23,667 nt of DNA from positions 1 through 23,667 of the forward strand of contig UQST01000041.1 of the NCBI GenBank assembly GCA_900543815.1. The letters run 5' to 3'. A program made the translations under genes and the position numbers. Shown piece by piece: positions 1-6,915 of the stretch. Within the stretch, counting starts at the first letter, position 1. The number at the start of each line of letters is the position of its first letter. The notes beneath the pieces are model-generated. The model made no database searches and was not told where the DNA came from. It saw nothing but the letters and a program-made list of their open reading frames with translations. The DNA is from an uncultured Prevotellaceae bacterium. Its GTDB lineage: Bacteria > Bacteroidota > Bacteroidia > Bacteroidales > Bacteroidaceae.

Positions 1-14
1 ATCTCCAACTGGAA

Positions 15-56
15 AAAAAATATCGCTCAGGATGTGATTCCCGGGCGATATTTTTT
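15..56 (-). terminator. Rho-independent terminator after the zinc-finger-like lipoprotein gene
   Basis: Positions 15-26 (AAAAAATATCGC) and 45-56 (GCGATATTTTTT) form a perfect 12-bp stem around an 18-nt loop. Read on the minus strand, the stem runs into eight consecutive T residues. It lies about 50 nt beyond the stop codon of the minus-strand lipoprotein gene ending at 104. The A/T symmetry means it could also stop transcription arriving on the plus strand. Confidence 0.8.
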
Positions 57-103
57 GTGATGCAGAAGTTCAGGCATCTGTGGCTGGCAAATTTCTTTAC
101 GGA

Positions 104-1543
104 TTATATTTTACCGCTGCCGCCGCAATATTTGCATTTCCCTGTTCCGCCACAAGTGCGGCATTTTCCGTTGTTGCAATAATTGCACTTCTTGCCCATA
201 GTTCCCATGCCGGTTCCACCGCAACGAGAACAAGAACCCTTATAACAATATGTTCCCGTGCATCTGCTCGTACCATTACAAATGGAACATTTGCTGCCAC
301 CGCCGCCTGTGCCGCCTCCAGAACCACCAGTGCCTGAATCCCCTCCAGACATCTGGCCTTCTTGTATTACCGTGATGGTCCTGTGATATACCTTGCCTTG
401 AGGTGCAGTCACATATACATCGATATGGCCAGTACGCTGGTATCCGGTATTCTCCGTTTCAGCAAAATACAATTGGCAATAAGTGCAATTATGGATGTAT
501 TGGGGGTCGTTTTTACTTGCCTCGTCTTTGTTGTAGATTATTCTCTTGTGTGTTATCCTTAGCCAGGGGACATCAACGTTTATGACAACATCCGACCATG
601 AGAAATCATCATAATATGCGAACAAATCGAAACAGCCAGACCAGTAAGTTCCTAAGTTGGAGTCGTAGCTTGAACCTTTGTGTGAATGTTTATAGGGACT
701 GAAATCTGAAAATTGAATATTGTCAATTTCAACCTCTTCTGCATCAACTACAATCTGGAAATACCTGGCCGTTTTTGCTTCCATGTTGTGTCTCATGCCT
801 GGGGGTATTCTCAAAACGCCGCCTGGAGCATAATCGAATTGTTCATAGCCTCTTATATACCATTCTCTGAAAATATTGTCAGTCAGGTCACCGCCTTCGA
901 TAAAGAAGCCATCGCCATTATCCCATATCTTTATCTGCTTCAATTCGTTGTTCTTATTATTTATGCGATTTGAAAGCAGCATCATTACCTTTCTGCTTTC
1001 AAATCCATATTTTTGTGGGTCAGCAAGCACCTTTGGGTGTACAGGTGAATTGTTCTCGATATAGTTGCTTACCACATCGACGTATTGGAAATTGTTTCGT
1101 TCCAAAGTAAATCTTCGTGTAGAGCCGTCCATTTGTTCGGCCACTTCCATAAAGGGAGGAATGAAAAATGACTCACTCTTTATTTGTATTACCTTGAGCG
1201 TGATTTTCCCGCTCGAGTATGTGTCAGACTCGATATTGATGGTATTCGATGCCGTATCCAACGAATAAGTGAAATGGTACCCTTCCCAATTTCCGTCATT
1301 CCAATCGCATACTACTCCCTTGTTATTACGATCAAAATAATAGGCTCGTTTTACTTCAGAATCAGAGGCATCAGTTGTAGTTGTACACCATTTTTTGCCA
1401 ATGACAAAGTCCAGATCGTAATATCTTTCTTCTGTACCACCAGGTACACCGCCAGTCACGACTTCTTTATTGTCACATGACAAAATAACAAAACCAAGTG
1501 CCATCGTGAAAAGCACGGGTAAAATGAATTGAATTCTTTTCAT
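104..1543 (-). CDS. Lipoprotein with BACON-like domain and DnaJ-like cysteine-rich C-terminal tail
   Basis: A 479-residue protein. The N-terminus is a lipoprotein signal (hydrophobic residues about 6-21, lipobox ILSC with Cys23), so it should be membrane-anchored outside the cytoplasm. Residues about 40-150 are rich in alternating beta-type segments and could be lipocalin-like (weak). Residues about 318-397 resemble a BACON domain, ending in TITVIQEGQ. A Gly/Ser linker follows (398-416). The last 63 residues hold 12 cysteines, five pairs as CxxC, with CGGTG and CGGSG motifs as in the DnaJ zinc-binding region. The reading frame is open upstream to 1696, but the promoter at 1633-1664 lies inside that extension, and the lipoprotein signal plus a purine-rich stretch (GGGAAGAGAG) fix the start at 1543. 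The gene is visibly AT-richer than the core genes after 2654, which suggests it was acquired. Function unknown; a surface glycan- or protein-binding role is only inference. Confidence 0.8.
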   Translation of the reverse strand: MKRIQFILPVLFTMALGFVILSCDNKEVVTGGVPGGTEERYYDLDFVIGKKWCTTTTDASDSEVKRAYYFDRNNKGVVCDWNDGNWEGYHFTYSLDTASNTINIESDTYSSGKITLKVIQIKSESFFIPPFMEVAEQMDGSTRRFTLERNNFQYVDVVSNYIENNSPVHPKVLADPQKYGFESRKVMMLLSNRINNKNNELKQIKIWDNGDGFFIEGGDLTDNIFREWYIRGYEQFDYAPGGVLRIPPGMRHNMEAKTARYFQIVVDAEEVEIDNIQFSDFSPYKHSHKGSSYDSNLGTYWSGCFDLFAYYDDFSWSDVVINVDVPWLRITHKRIIYNKDEASKNDPQYIHNCTYCQLYFAETENTGYQRTGHIDVYVTAPQGKVYHRTITVIQEGQMSGGDSGTGGSGGGTGGGGSKCSICNGTSRCTGTYCYKGSCSRCGGTGMGTMGKKCNYCNNGKCRTCGGTGKCKYCGGSGKI

Positions 1544-1632
1544 ACTTCTCTCTTCCCTTTTCTGGGTAATATTGCTGGTTGCTAATGCTGTAACGCACAA
1601 GCAGGTTTCTTCATGTAGAGCTTTCAACACCA

Positions 1633-1664
1633 CAAAACTATCAAAAATATCAATCACATGCAAA
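1633..1664 (-). promoter_or_regulatory. Bacteroidota-type promoter of the 104-1543 lipoprotein gene
   Basis: On the minus strand the -33 box TTTG (1664-1661) is followed by exactly 20 nt and then TAGTTTTG (1640-1633), matching the TTTG-N19-21-TAnnTTTG consensus of the Bacteroidota primary sigma factor. Transcription would start near 1626, giving a leader of roughly 80 nt before the start at 1543. It rules out the longer reading starting at 1696. Confidence 0.75.
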
Positions 1665-1789
1665 TATTTGTGAAGGATTATCCCAAGAAACTTCATTTAA
1701 TTTTCCCGGCTGCCGCTTTTGATAAAGAATGGGCCGCTTTAACCGCCAGTTTCTTCCGTTCCCCCCACGTGTTTCTCGCGAATAATGGT

Positions 1790-1797
1790 TATCTTTG
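1790..1797 (+). promoter_or_regulatory. Possible relic -7 box ahead of the alpha-galactosidase remnant
   Basis: TATCTTTG matches TAnnTTTG, about 100 nt before the remnant's ATG at 1899. No TTTG is present at the expected -33 distance, so this is either a weak or decayed promoter or a chance match. Confidence 0.3.
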
Positions 1798-1898
1798 CCG
1801 ACCAGAGCCGACGGTTGGGCCGAATATGTGAAGTATTTGGCACAAACATGCGGGATGGTATGTGAAGATTATTTACAGATGAAAAGTCAAATGCTGTT

Positions 1899-2203
1899 AT
1901 GATGAAATACATAAAGGAATTGTCTGTTGCGATGGCGCTGGCCATGTCGCGCCCGATCGCCGCCAGAGTGTATGAGAAGCCTACCATGGGGTGGAGTTCG
2001 TGGAATACCTATCGGGTGAATATCAGCACCGAACTCATTATGAAACAGGCCGATGCCATGGCTGAGCAAGGACTGAGGACAAGGTGGAGACCGCAAGATT
2101 TGATGTACGCCTGAAGAAAGGCATGAACATCATACGTCTGGGTAATGCCCATGCCTGGTGCCCGGATATAGATAGAATGGAAATCCAATACGTACAGAAA
2201 TAG
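1899..2203 (+). pseudogene. GH27 alpha-galactosidase remnant: N-terminus fused out of frame to C-terminus
   Basis: The frame starting at 1899 encodes a hydrophobic leader and then KPTMGWSSWNTYRVNIS, continuing through a helix ending AMAEQGL. This is the hallmark first strand and helix of the GH27 (melibiase) catalytic barrel (PPMGWNSWN). Similarity stops near 2075 and the frame ends at a TGA (2112-2114). From about 2078 another frame (codons starting 2078) reads DKVETARFDVRLKKGMNII, then RLGNAHAWCPDIDRMEIQY, stopping at TAG 2201-2203. That resembles the end of the CBM6/35-type module often found at the C-terminus of Bacteroidota GH27 enzymes. The simplest reading is a single deletion that removed nearly the whole gene (an intact gene would be over 1.2 kb) and joined its ends out of frame. 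No catalytic Asp remains, so it cannot be active. Family match from memory, not a search. Confidence 0.72.
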
Positions 2204-2212
2204 ACAGACAGA

Positions 2213-2449
2213 ATGAGAACTTTACTGTTATTGCTTGTTCTTGCCATATTCTCCCTCTCTTCATGCAGGGCAACGAAAGAAGTGGCAAAAGAAACAAGCG
2301 TGGAATCTCTTGCCGACCCACGCTCGGGAGCACGAGTGTTTGTAAGAAAATATGACACAGAAGCATATGGCATAAATGCTGCCGGTATGATAAAGGGGAG
2401 AAAGGAAGCCAGAAAGAGAAAGGCCAAGGAGGTGCTGGAGAATTATTAG
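2213..2449 (+). CDS. Small hypothetical lipoprotein
   Basis: A 78-residue product with a clear lipoprotein signal: a run of Leu/Val (residues 4-13) followed by the lipobox LSSC with Cys18. The mature part is short, charged and basic toward the end (KGRKEARKRKAKEVL), probably helical. No family is recognised. It begins 9 nt after the stop of the alpha-galactosidase remnant and has no TAnnTTTG box of its own, so it may have been the distal gene of that unit and lost its partner. There is no good Shine-Dalgarno sequence. The following 204 bp (2450-2653), up to the convergent tcdA, show no gene or terminator I can support. A chance reading frame is possible, but the clean signal peptide argues for a real gene. 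Confidence 0.5.
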   Translation: MRTLLLLLVLAIFSLSSCRATKEVAKETSVESLADPRSGARVFVRKYDTEAYGINAAGMIKGRKEARKRKAKEVLENY

Positions 2450-2653
2450 CCCGGAAGCTTTCCCTCTGAGATAGAGAAACGAGGGTCGCTATCCACGATG
2501 CCACCATTAGGGAGGCAGTCCGTGAGGCGGGGAAAGGCAAAGGTGAGCCTGTTCCAAATTCATACAGACGGCTATCAGCAAAAGTGCGATTTGCCGTACA
2601 ACTTATTATTTGATTTGTACCCACACCTGCCCTACTCAATTCTTGATTTAAGG

Positions 2654-3478
2654 TCAGTCGGGGCAGACATCCCGCAGCACCAGTCCGGCAAGCGTCATGC
2701 CGAAGATGCCTGTGATGGGGCACATGGAGCCGTTTACCTGCACCTTGTGGTCGTGCCAGTCGTAGGACTTGGAGGCTGCATCGGGAGTGCTCTGAGGAGC
2801 AAGCGGGGCGACTTCTTCGGATTGCGTGGCAAGCAGAAGGGATGCACCAAGGTTCTTGCGTGGGTTCTCCTGACTATATACGCACAGGAACTTGCTCTGC
2901 GGAAACTGCTTCTCCTTGCGGAACTTAGTGCGCAGGGAGCGTGCCAGAGGATCGCCCTGAACCTTCCAGAACTCGTCCACCGCCACCTTGGTGGGATCCA
3001 CGCGCAGGGCTGCTCCCATGCTGCTGAAGAGTCGCGGGCGCTTCAGGCTGTGGGTGAGGGCGGTCACTTGGCGTATGAGGAGCGCCTTCTCGGCCAGCGA
3101 GTCGATGGCATCTATCACGTAATCATAATTCTCCAGACCGAATTCGTGGGCCGTCTCCTGGCAGTATGCCTGGCAGAGAATGGTGATGTCGGCATCGGGG
3201 TTTATCTGCAACAGGCGCTCACGCAGAGCCTCCACCTTGGGCTGGCCTATGGTGTGGGTGGTGGCCATCAGCTGGCGGTTGCAGTTGCTGGAGCACACGC
3301 AGTCGGAATCCACCAGCGTCAGGCTGTGGATACCGCATCGCAAGAGGCTCTCGGCGCACCAGCTTCCCACACCCCCCACACCTAGTACGATGACTCTGGT
3401 ACAATAGAGCCGCTGCATGGCTTGGGGGCCAAGGAGAAGCAGAGAACGCTGGAAGAGGTCTTTCTCTCTCTCGGTCAT
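2654..3478 (-). CDS. tcdA: tRNA threonylcarbamoyladenosine dehydratase
   Basis: A 274-residue E1/ThiF-type enzyme, close to the usual length of TcdA (about 270). TcdA uses ATP to cyclise the N6-threonylcarbamoyl group on A37 of ANN-decoding tRNAs, giving ct6A, in the cytoplasm. Visible features: the Rossmann nucleotide motif VLGVGGVGSW (31-40), the acidic turn LVDSD (55-59), the NRQ motif (67-69), a conserved lysine in the GQPK segment (Lys81), and the DAIDS segment of the adenylation site. The late motif MGAALRVDP and a C-terminal PITGIFG segment also fit TcdA better than ThiF or MoeB; the CxxC zinc pairs of those relatives are absent. It starts 26 nt after the DUF1573 gene on the same strand, so the two are probably cotranscribed. 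No terminator hairpin was evident after the stop. Confidence 0.9.
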   Translation of the reverse strand: MTEREKDLFQRSLLLLGPQAMQRLYCTRVIVLGVGGVGSWCAESLLRCGIHSLTLVDSDCVCSSNCNRQLMATTHTIGQPKVEALRERLLQINPDADITILCQAYCQETAHEFGLENYDYVIDAIDSLAEKALLIRQVTALTHSLKRPRLFSSMGAALRVDPTKVAVDEFWKVQGDPLARSLRTKFRKEKQFPQSKFLCVYSQENPRKNLGASLLLATQSEEVAPLAPQSTPDAASKSYDWHDHKVQVNGSMCPITGIFGMTLAGLVLRDVCPD

Positions 3479-3504
3479 CTCTCAGGTATATGGTAGCTTG
3501 CGGA

Positions 3505-3951
3505 TTATTCCATGGTGCCCTCGATGGTCAGGCGCACCACCTCGTTGATGCCGTTGGAGCGTATGGTGACGGTCTTCTGGAAGTGTCCGGGGAACTTGTC
3601 GGTACCGTTGTAGGTCACCTCTATCTCGCCCTTCTCGCCCGGCTTGATGGGCTTGCGGGGCCACACGGGTACGGTGCAGCCGCAGGTGGCAAATGCCTGG
3701 TGGATGATCAAGGGGGCTGTGCCTGTGTTGGTGAATGCGAAGGAGCACTTCACGATGGGCTCCTTCTTGCTGAAGGTGCCGAAGTTGTGGCGCAGGGTGT
3801 CAAACTTGATTTCGGCATAGTTCTCGGCCTTGGTGGTGACCGAAGCCTTCACGCTGGTGGTGGTCACCTTGGGCTTCTGGGTCTGGGCCATCAGCCCTGT
3901 GCCTGTGAGCATCAGCATGGCAGCCAATGCCAGTCCTTTTATCCTGTTCAT
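3505..3951 (-). CDS. Secreted DUF1573 domain protein
   Basis: About 148 residues: a signal peptide (NRIKGLALAAMLMLTGTGLMAQ, cleavage likely after MAQ), a Thr/Lys-rich linker, and one DUF1573 domain from about residue 48 to the end. The domain shows the family signature FxFxNTGxxPLxI followed by the CGC pair (Cys90 and Cys92). DUF1573 is an Ig-like fold found on periplasmic or surface proteins of Bacteroidota; its role is unknown. The open frame extends to 4014, but the -7 box at 3988-3995 lies within that extension. Starts at 3951 (MNRIKG) or 3960 (MYKMNRIKG) are both compatible with the promoter; neither has a Shine-Dalgarno sequence. It is the first gene of a probable two-gene unit with tcdA. 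Confidence 0.85.
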   Translation of the reverse strand: MNRIKGLALAAMLMLTGTGLMAQTQKPKVTTTSVKASVTTKAENYAEIKFDTLRHNFGTFSKKEPIVKCSFAFTNTGTAPLIIHQAFATCGCTVPVWPRKPIKPGEKGEIEVTYNGTDKFPGHFQKTVTIRSNGINEVVRLTIEGTME

Positions 3952-3987
3952 CTTATACATCTTTATATATTGTGATATTCCAATTGG

Positions 3988-3995
3988 CAAAGTTA
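3988..3995 (-). promoter_or_regulatory. -7 promoter box for the DUF1573-tcdA unit
   Basis: On the minus strand 3995-3988 reads TAACTTTG, a match to TAnnTTTG. The expected start near 3981 gives a leader of 20-30 nt. No clear -33 TTTG is present. Confidence 0.55.
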
Positions 3996-4072
3996 CAGAA
4001 TTATTTCGTACCATAATGGTTTGTGCATGGAATTTAACGTTGATATACAGAACGCGGGTGGATGAAATTTAG

Positions 4073-4080
4073 TAATTTTG
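4073..4080 (+). promoter_or_regulatory. -7 promoter box for the DUF4286-ruvC unit
   Basis: TAATTTTG matches TAnnTTTG, 44 nt before the DUF4286 start at 4125. It lies back to back with the DUF1573 promoter, so one 170-bp gap feeds both operons. No clear -33 box was found. Confidence 0.55.
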
Positions 4081-4124
4081 TGGCTTGAATATTGATTTCG
4101 GAACTTAAAACAAGAGAAAGGGAC

Positions 4125-4433
4125 ATGCTGATATACAATACCACATATGCCGTGACAGAGGAAGACCTGGCATGCTTCCTGGCCTGGGCGCAAGAGAAGA
4201 TGATACCTGCTGTACATGCCGACGGCATCCTGACGCGGGGCAGGCTGGCACGCATATTGAGCCATAGCGATGAGGAGGGAGGCCACAGTTTCAGCCTCCA
4301 GTTTGAGGTGGCCGACTCAGCTGCTCTCCACAAGTGGTTCTTGCGCCAGGGCAGGCAGTTGCAGCAGGAGATGCAGCAGATATTCGGCAACCGCATAGTG
4401 GGCTTCTCCACTCTGATGGAGGTGATGGAATGA
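4125..4433 (+). CDS. DUF4286 family protein
   Basis: A 102-residue cytoplasmic protein with no signal or membrane segment. It starts MLIYNTTYAVTEED and ends VGFSTLMEVME, and has the central DEEGGHSFSLQFEV strand typical of the DUF4286 family in Bacteroidota; the function is not known. The alpha/beta pattern suggests a ferredoxin-like fold (inference). The start at 4125 is preceded by AGAAAGGGAC, an acceptable ribosome binding site, and is preferred over an upstream alternative start at 4092. Its last codon overlaps the ruvC start in an ATGA junction, so translation of the two is probably coupled. Confidence 0.85.
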   Translation: MLIYNTTYAVTEEDLACFLAWAQEKMIPAVHADGILTRGRLARILSHSDEEGGHSFSLQFEVADSAALHKWFLRQGRQLQQEMQQIFGNRIVGFSTLMEVME

Positions 4434-5005
4434 CTGACAGGCAGACCGATAGTCAGGTGATACTGGGCATTGACCCGGGTACCAACATCATGGGCTATAG
4501 CGTGCTGCGTGCCGAAGGGCGCTCGCTGGAGGTGCTGGCCATTGGGGTGATAGACCTGCGTAAGGCCAAGGACCCCTACACGAAGTTGGGGCATATCTTC
4601 GAGCGCGTGACGGGCATCATAGAGTCCTATCAGCCAAACTGCCTTGCCATCGAGGCCCCTTTCTTCGGGAAGAACGTGCAGAGCATGCTCAAACTGGGGC
4701 GTGCGCAAGGTGTGGCCATAGCCGCAGCCATCAGCAAGCAGGTGAGCATACACGAATATGCGCCAATGAAAATCAAGATGGCCATTACGGGAAACGGAAA
4801 CGCAAGCAAGGAGCAGGTGGCCGACATGCTGCACCGCATGCTGCATCTTGACGTTCAGGAGATGGGACACTTCCTCGACGCTACGGATGCTCTGGCGGCT
4901 GCCTATTGCCATCATCTGCAGATGGGACGGCCCGAGACGGGTGCCAGAAAATACAGCAGTTGGAAGGACTTCGCCCTGAAGAACTCCTCGCAGGTGAGCA
5001 AGTGA
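4430..5005 (+). CDS. ruvC: Crossover junction endodeoxyribonuclease RuvC
   Basis: A 191-residue Holliday junction resolvase that works with RuvAB to cleave four-way DNA junctions in recombinational repair. The RNase H-like active site is complete: Asp15 in GIDPGT, Glu75 in AIEAPFFGKN, and the C-terminal pair Asp150 and Asp153 in FLDATDALA. The conserved segment GRAQGVA and the KEQV region are also present. Length is slightly above the usual 170-190 because of a short N-terminal extension (MTDRQTDSQ) and a tail after the last helix. The start overlaps the DUF4286 stop by four bases. The ModF-like ATPase gene follows after 57 nt. Confidence 0.95.
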   Translation: MTDRQTDSQVILGIDPGTNIMGYSVLRAEGRSLEVLAIGVIDLRKAKDPYTKLGHIFERVTGIIESYQPNCLAIEAPFFGKNVQSMLKLGRAQGVAIAAAISKQVSIHEYAPMKIKMAITGNGNASKEQVADMLHRMLHLDVQEMGHFLDATDALAAAYCHHLQMGRPETGARKYSSWKDFALKNSSQVSK

Positions 5006-5062
5006 CAGAGCGCTGAAGACTCGCTTTATATAATAACAGAAGAATAACTGAAAGCCAAAAGG

Positions 5063-6586
5063 ATGAAAAAGGTGATAGAAGTGCAGAATGGGGTAACAAG
5101 ACACCCACTCTGGAGGATGGCAGAACCCGTATGCCTGGAGATAATGGAGGGCGAACAGATAGCCATCGTAGGCGAGAACGGGGCTGGCAAGAGCCGATTG
5201 GTGGAGATTCTGACGGGGCATTACCCGCTCTTGGGAGATGCTATCCGTTATGATTTCAGTCCGAGCCCCCTGAAGCTGGTGAGCGAGAACATGAAGTATA
5301 TAGCCTTTCGCGACTCCTATGGCGACCAGGATGCCACCTATTACTACCAGCAGAGGTGGAACCAGCATGATATAGACGAGAGCACGCCCACCGTAGGCGA
5401 TGCCTTCGGCAAGGCCGACGAGAGCGTGGGACACGGACTGGATCCTCGGCAGCAGGAGGCTCTGAGAGCCAGTATGCAGGAGAAGCGTGAGGTGCTGATG
5501 CGACTCTTCCATCTGCACGACTTGTATGATAAATACATCATCTCGCTCAGCAGCGGCGAGTTGCGCAAGTTCCAGCTCGCACGTGCCTTGGGAAGCGCCC
5601 CACGCATGCTGGTGATGGACAATCCCTTTGTGGGGCTCGACAGCGATACCCGCATCCAGCTTCGCGAGTTGCTCTCCTCGCTCATCACCCAGTTTGGCCT
5701 TCAGGTCATCCTCATCGTGAGCCGCGATGTGGATATCCCCGACTTCATCACACACGTCCTGCCTGTGGCCGGCAACCGCCTTCTGCCCAAGCAGACACGT
5801 GCCGAGTACCTGAGCCAGGTGCAGTCCCCCACCCCTCCTTATCTGTCATCAGAAGCCCGGGAGTGGATAGTCAATCTGCCCGAAAGGCCGCTCGACACGG
5901 AACACTTCTATCCCAAGCAGGGCGGGGAGATATTGAAGTTCGACGGCGTGAACATCCGCTACGGCAGCCGCACCATTCTGAGCGACCTACACTGGACCGT
6001 GTGCGAAGGCCAGAAATGGGCGCTGAGCGGGGAGAACGGAGCCGGCAAGAGCACCCTGCTGAGTCTGGTCTGTGCCGACAATCCGCAGGGTTACGCCTGC
6101 CCCATCGAGCTTTTCGGGCACAGGAGAGGTTCGGGCGAAAGCATCTGGGAGATAAAGCACCACATAGGATATGTGAGTCCCGAGATGCACCGGGGCTATA
6201 TGCGCGACATGCCTGCCATCCATATAGTAGCCAGCGGACTGCATGATACGGTTGGGCTTTATACTCGTCCCCGTCCCGAACAGATGGAAGTGTGCCGTGG
6301 CTGGATGCGCGTGTTCGGTATCGAGAATCTGGCCGACAAGTCGTTTCTCAAGCTCAGCAGCGGCGAACAAAGGCTTTGCCTGCTGGCACGTGCCTTCGTA
6401 AAAGACCCCGAACTGCTCATTCTGGACGAACCCCTGCATGGGCTCGACGAGACGCGGCGCCTGTTGGTAAAGGCTGTCATAGAGGCTTTCTGCTGCCGCA
6501 AGCACAAGACCATGGTGATGGTCACACATTATCAGGAGGAACTGCCCGCCTGCATCACACACTCGCTCCATCTCATCAAGCATTAA
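5063..6586 (+). CDS. ModF-like ATPase with two fused ABC nucleotide-binding domains
   Basis: A 507-residue soluble protein with two ABC ATPase domains and no membrane segment, matching the length and layout of ModF/PhrA-type proteins (about 490). Domain 1 has Walker A GENGAGKS (37-44) and signature LSSGE (162-166), but its Walker B is VMDNP, with Asn187 in place of the catalytic Glu, and the switch His is missing (VSRD at 219-222). Domain 2 is complete: Walker A GENGAGKST (323-331), signature LSSGE (431-435), LDEP with Glu456, and VTHY with His489. It therefore probably has one hydrolysing and one non-hydrolysing site. ModF was named from the molybdate locus, but no molybdate permease is present here and the true role is unknown. 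The start at 5063 has only a weak AAAAGG ahead of it. It converges on the YolD-like gene 40 nt further on. Confidence 0.85.
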   Translation: MKKVIEVQNGVTRHPLWRMAEPVCLEIMEGEQIAIVGENGAGKSRLVEILTGHYPLLGDAIRYDFSPSPLKLVSENMKYIAFRDSYGDQDATYYYQQRWNQHDIDESTPTVGDAFGKADESVGHGLDPRQQEALRASMQEKREVLMRLFHLHDLYDKYIISLSSGELRKFQLARALGSAPRMLVMDNPFVGLDSDTRIQLRELLSSLITQFGLQVILIVSRDVDIPDFITHVLPVAGNRLLPKQTRAEYLSQVQSPTPPYLSSEAREWIVNLPERPLDTEHFYPKQGGEILKFDGVNIRYGSRTILSDLHWTVCEGQKWALSGENGAGKSTLLSLVCADNPQGYACPIELFGHRRGSGESIWEIKHHIGYVSPEMHRGYMRDMPAIHIVASGLHDTVGLYTRPRPEQMEVCRGWMRVFGIENLADKSFLKLSSGEQRLCLLARAFVKDPELLILDEPLHGLDETRRLLVKAVIEAFCCRKHKTMVMVTHYQEELPACITHSLHLIKH

Positions 6587-6626
6587 GAGGGAGGACAGAA
6601 AAGGAGAAACGAGAGGCGGCGGCTCT

Positions 6627-6830
6627 TCAGCCCAGAAGGTTGATGTCCTCGCCCTTCTCGGCCTCTAACACATCCTGCTGATGCTTTATGGCTGTATCGT
6701 TTATGGCATTATCATGTCCCGAAAGGGCTGCAAAAGAGGCAAACTGGGCAGCCCGCGCATAGAGTGACATGCGTGGATGGCGTGCCGAGGTGTGGTGCTC
6801 CATATGGATAATGTCTTCGTAATCGTTCAT
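6627..6830 (-). CDS. YolD-like small protein paired with the Y-family polymerase
   Basis: A 67-residue protein: YEDIIHMEHHTS, then HPRMSLYARAAQFASFAALSGHDNAI, then an acidic tail. The core (PxMSxxxRAAQFxxFAALxGxDxAI) is the signature of YolD-like and related small proteins commonly encoded next to UmuC/UvrX-type polymerases. It follows the polymerase gene on the same strand with an 85-bp gap, so the two are likely cotranscribed. In Firmicutes such pairs are DNA-damage-induced and the small protein is thought to modulate the polymerase; whether that holds here is inference. No signal peptide. Confidence 0.75.
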   Translation of the reverse strand: MNDYEDIIHMEHHTSARHPRMSLYARAAQFASFAALSGHDNAINDTAIKHQQDVLEAEKGEDINLLG

Positions 6831-6915
6831 GTTTCAGAGTTCTTTTTGAAGGATTGGCCAGCCCCGTCGGGCGTGCTTTTTGTTTGCACTCATGCCCGAG
6901 GATGTGTGTTGCGAG

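Larger units (their letters stand above)
1544..1898. other. AT-rich intergenic region between divergent genes
   Basis: This stretch holds the 5' leader and promoter of the minus-strand lipoprotein gene and, on the plus strand, a lone possible -7 box ahead of the alpha-galactosidase remnant. I see no convincing coding sequence, RNA gene or large inverted repeat between about 1665 and 1898. Confidence 0.5.

Noticed and set aside
2498..3385. 295-codon plus-strand frame
   Set aside because: It is largely antisense to tcdA, which is clearly the real gene.
5029..5034. TATAAT ahead of the ModF-like ATPase gene
   Set aside because: It matches the E. coli -10 box, but Bacteroidota primary promoters use TAnnTTTG, and the gene is probably cotranscribed with ruvC.
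4034..5755. 573-codon open frame on the minus strand
   Set aside because: It lies antisense to DUF4286, ruvC and the ATPase gene, whose motifs are unmistakable. The open frame is a by-product of high GC at third codon positions.
6837..6915. Possible short gene between the polymerase and the YolD-like gene
   Set aside because: The gap is only 85 bp and contains no start with a ribosome binding site or a recognisable product.
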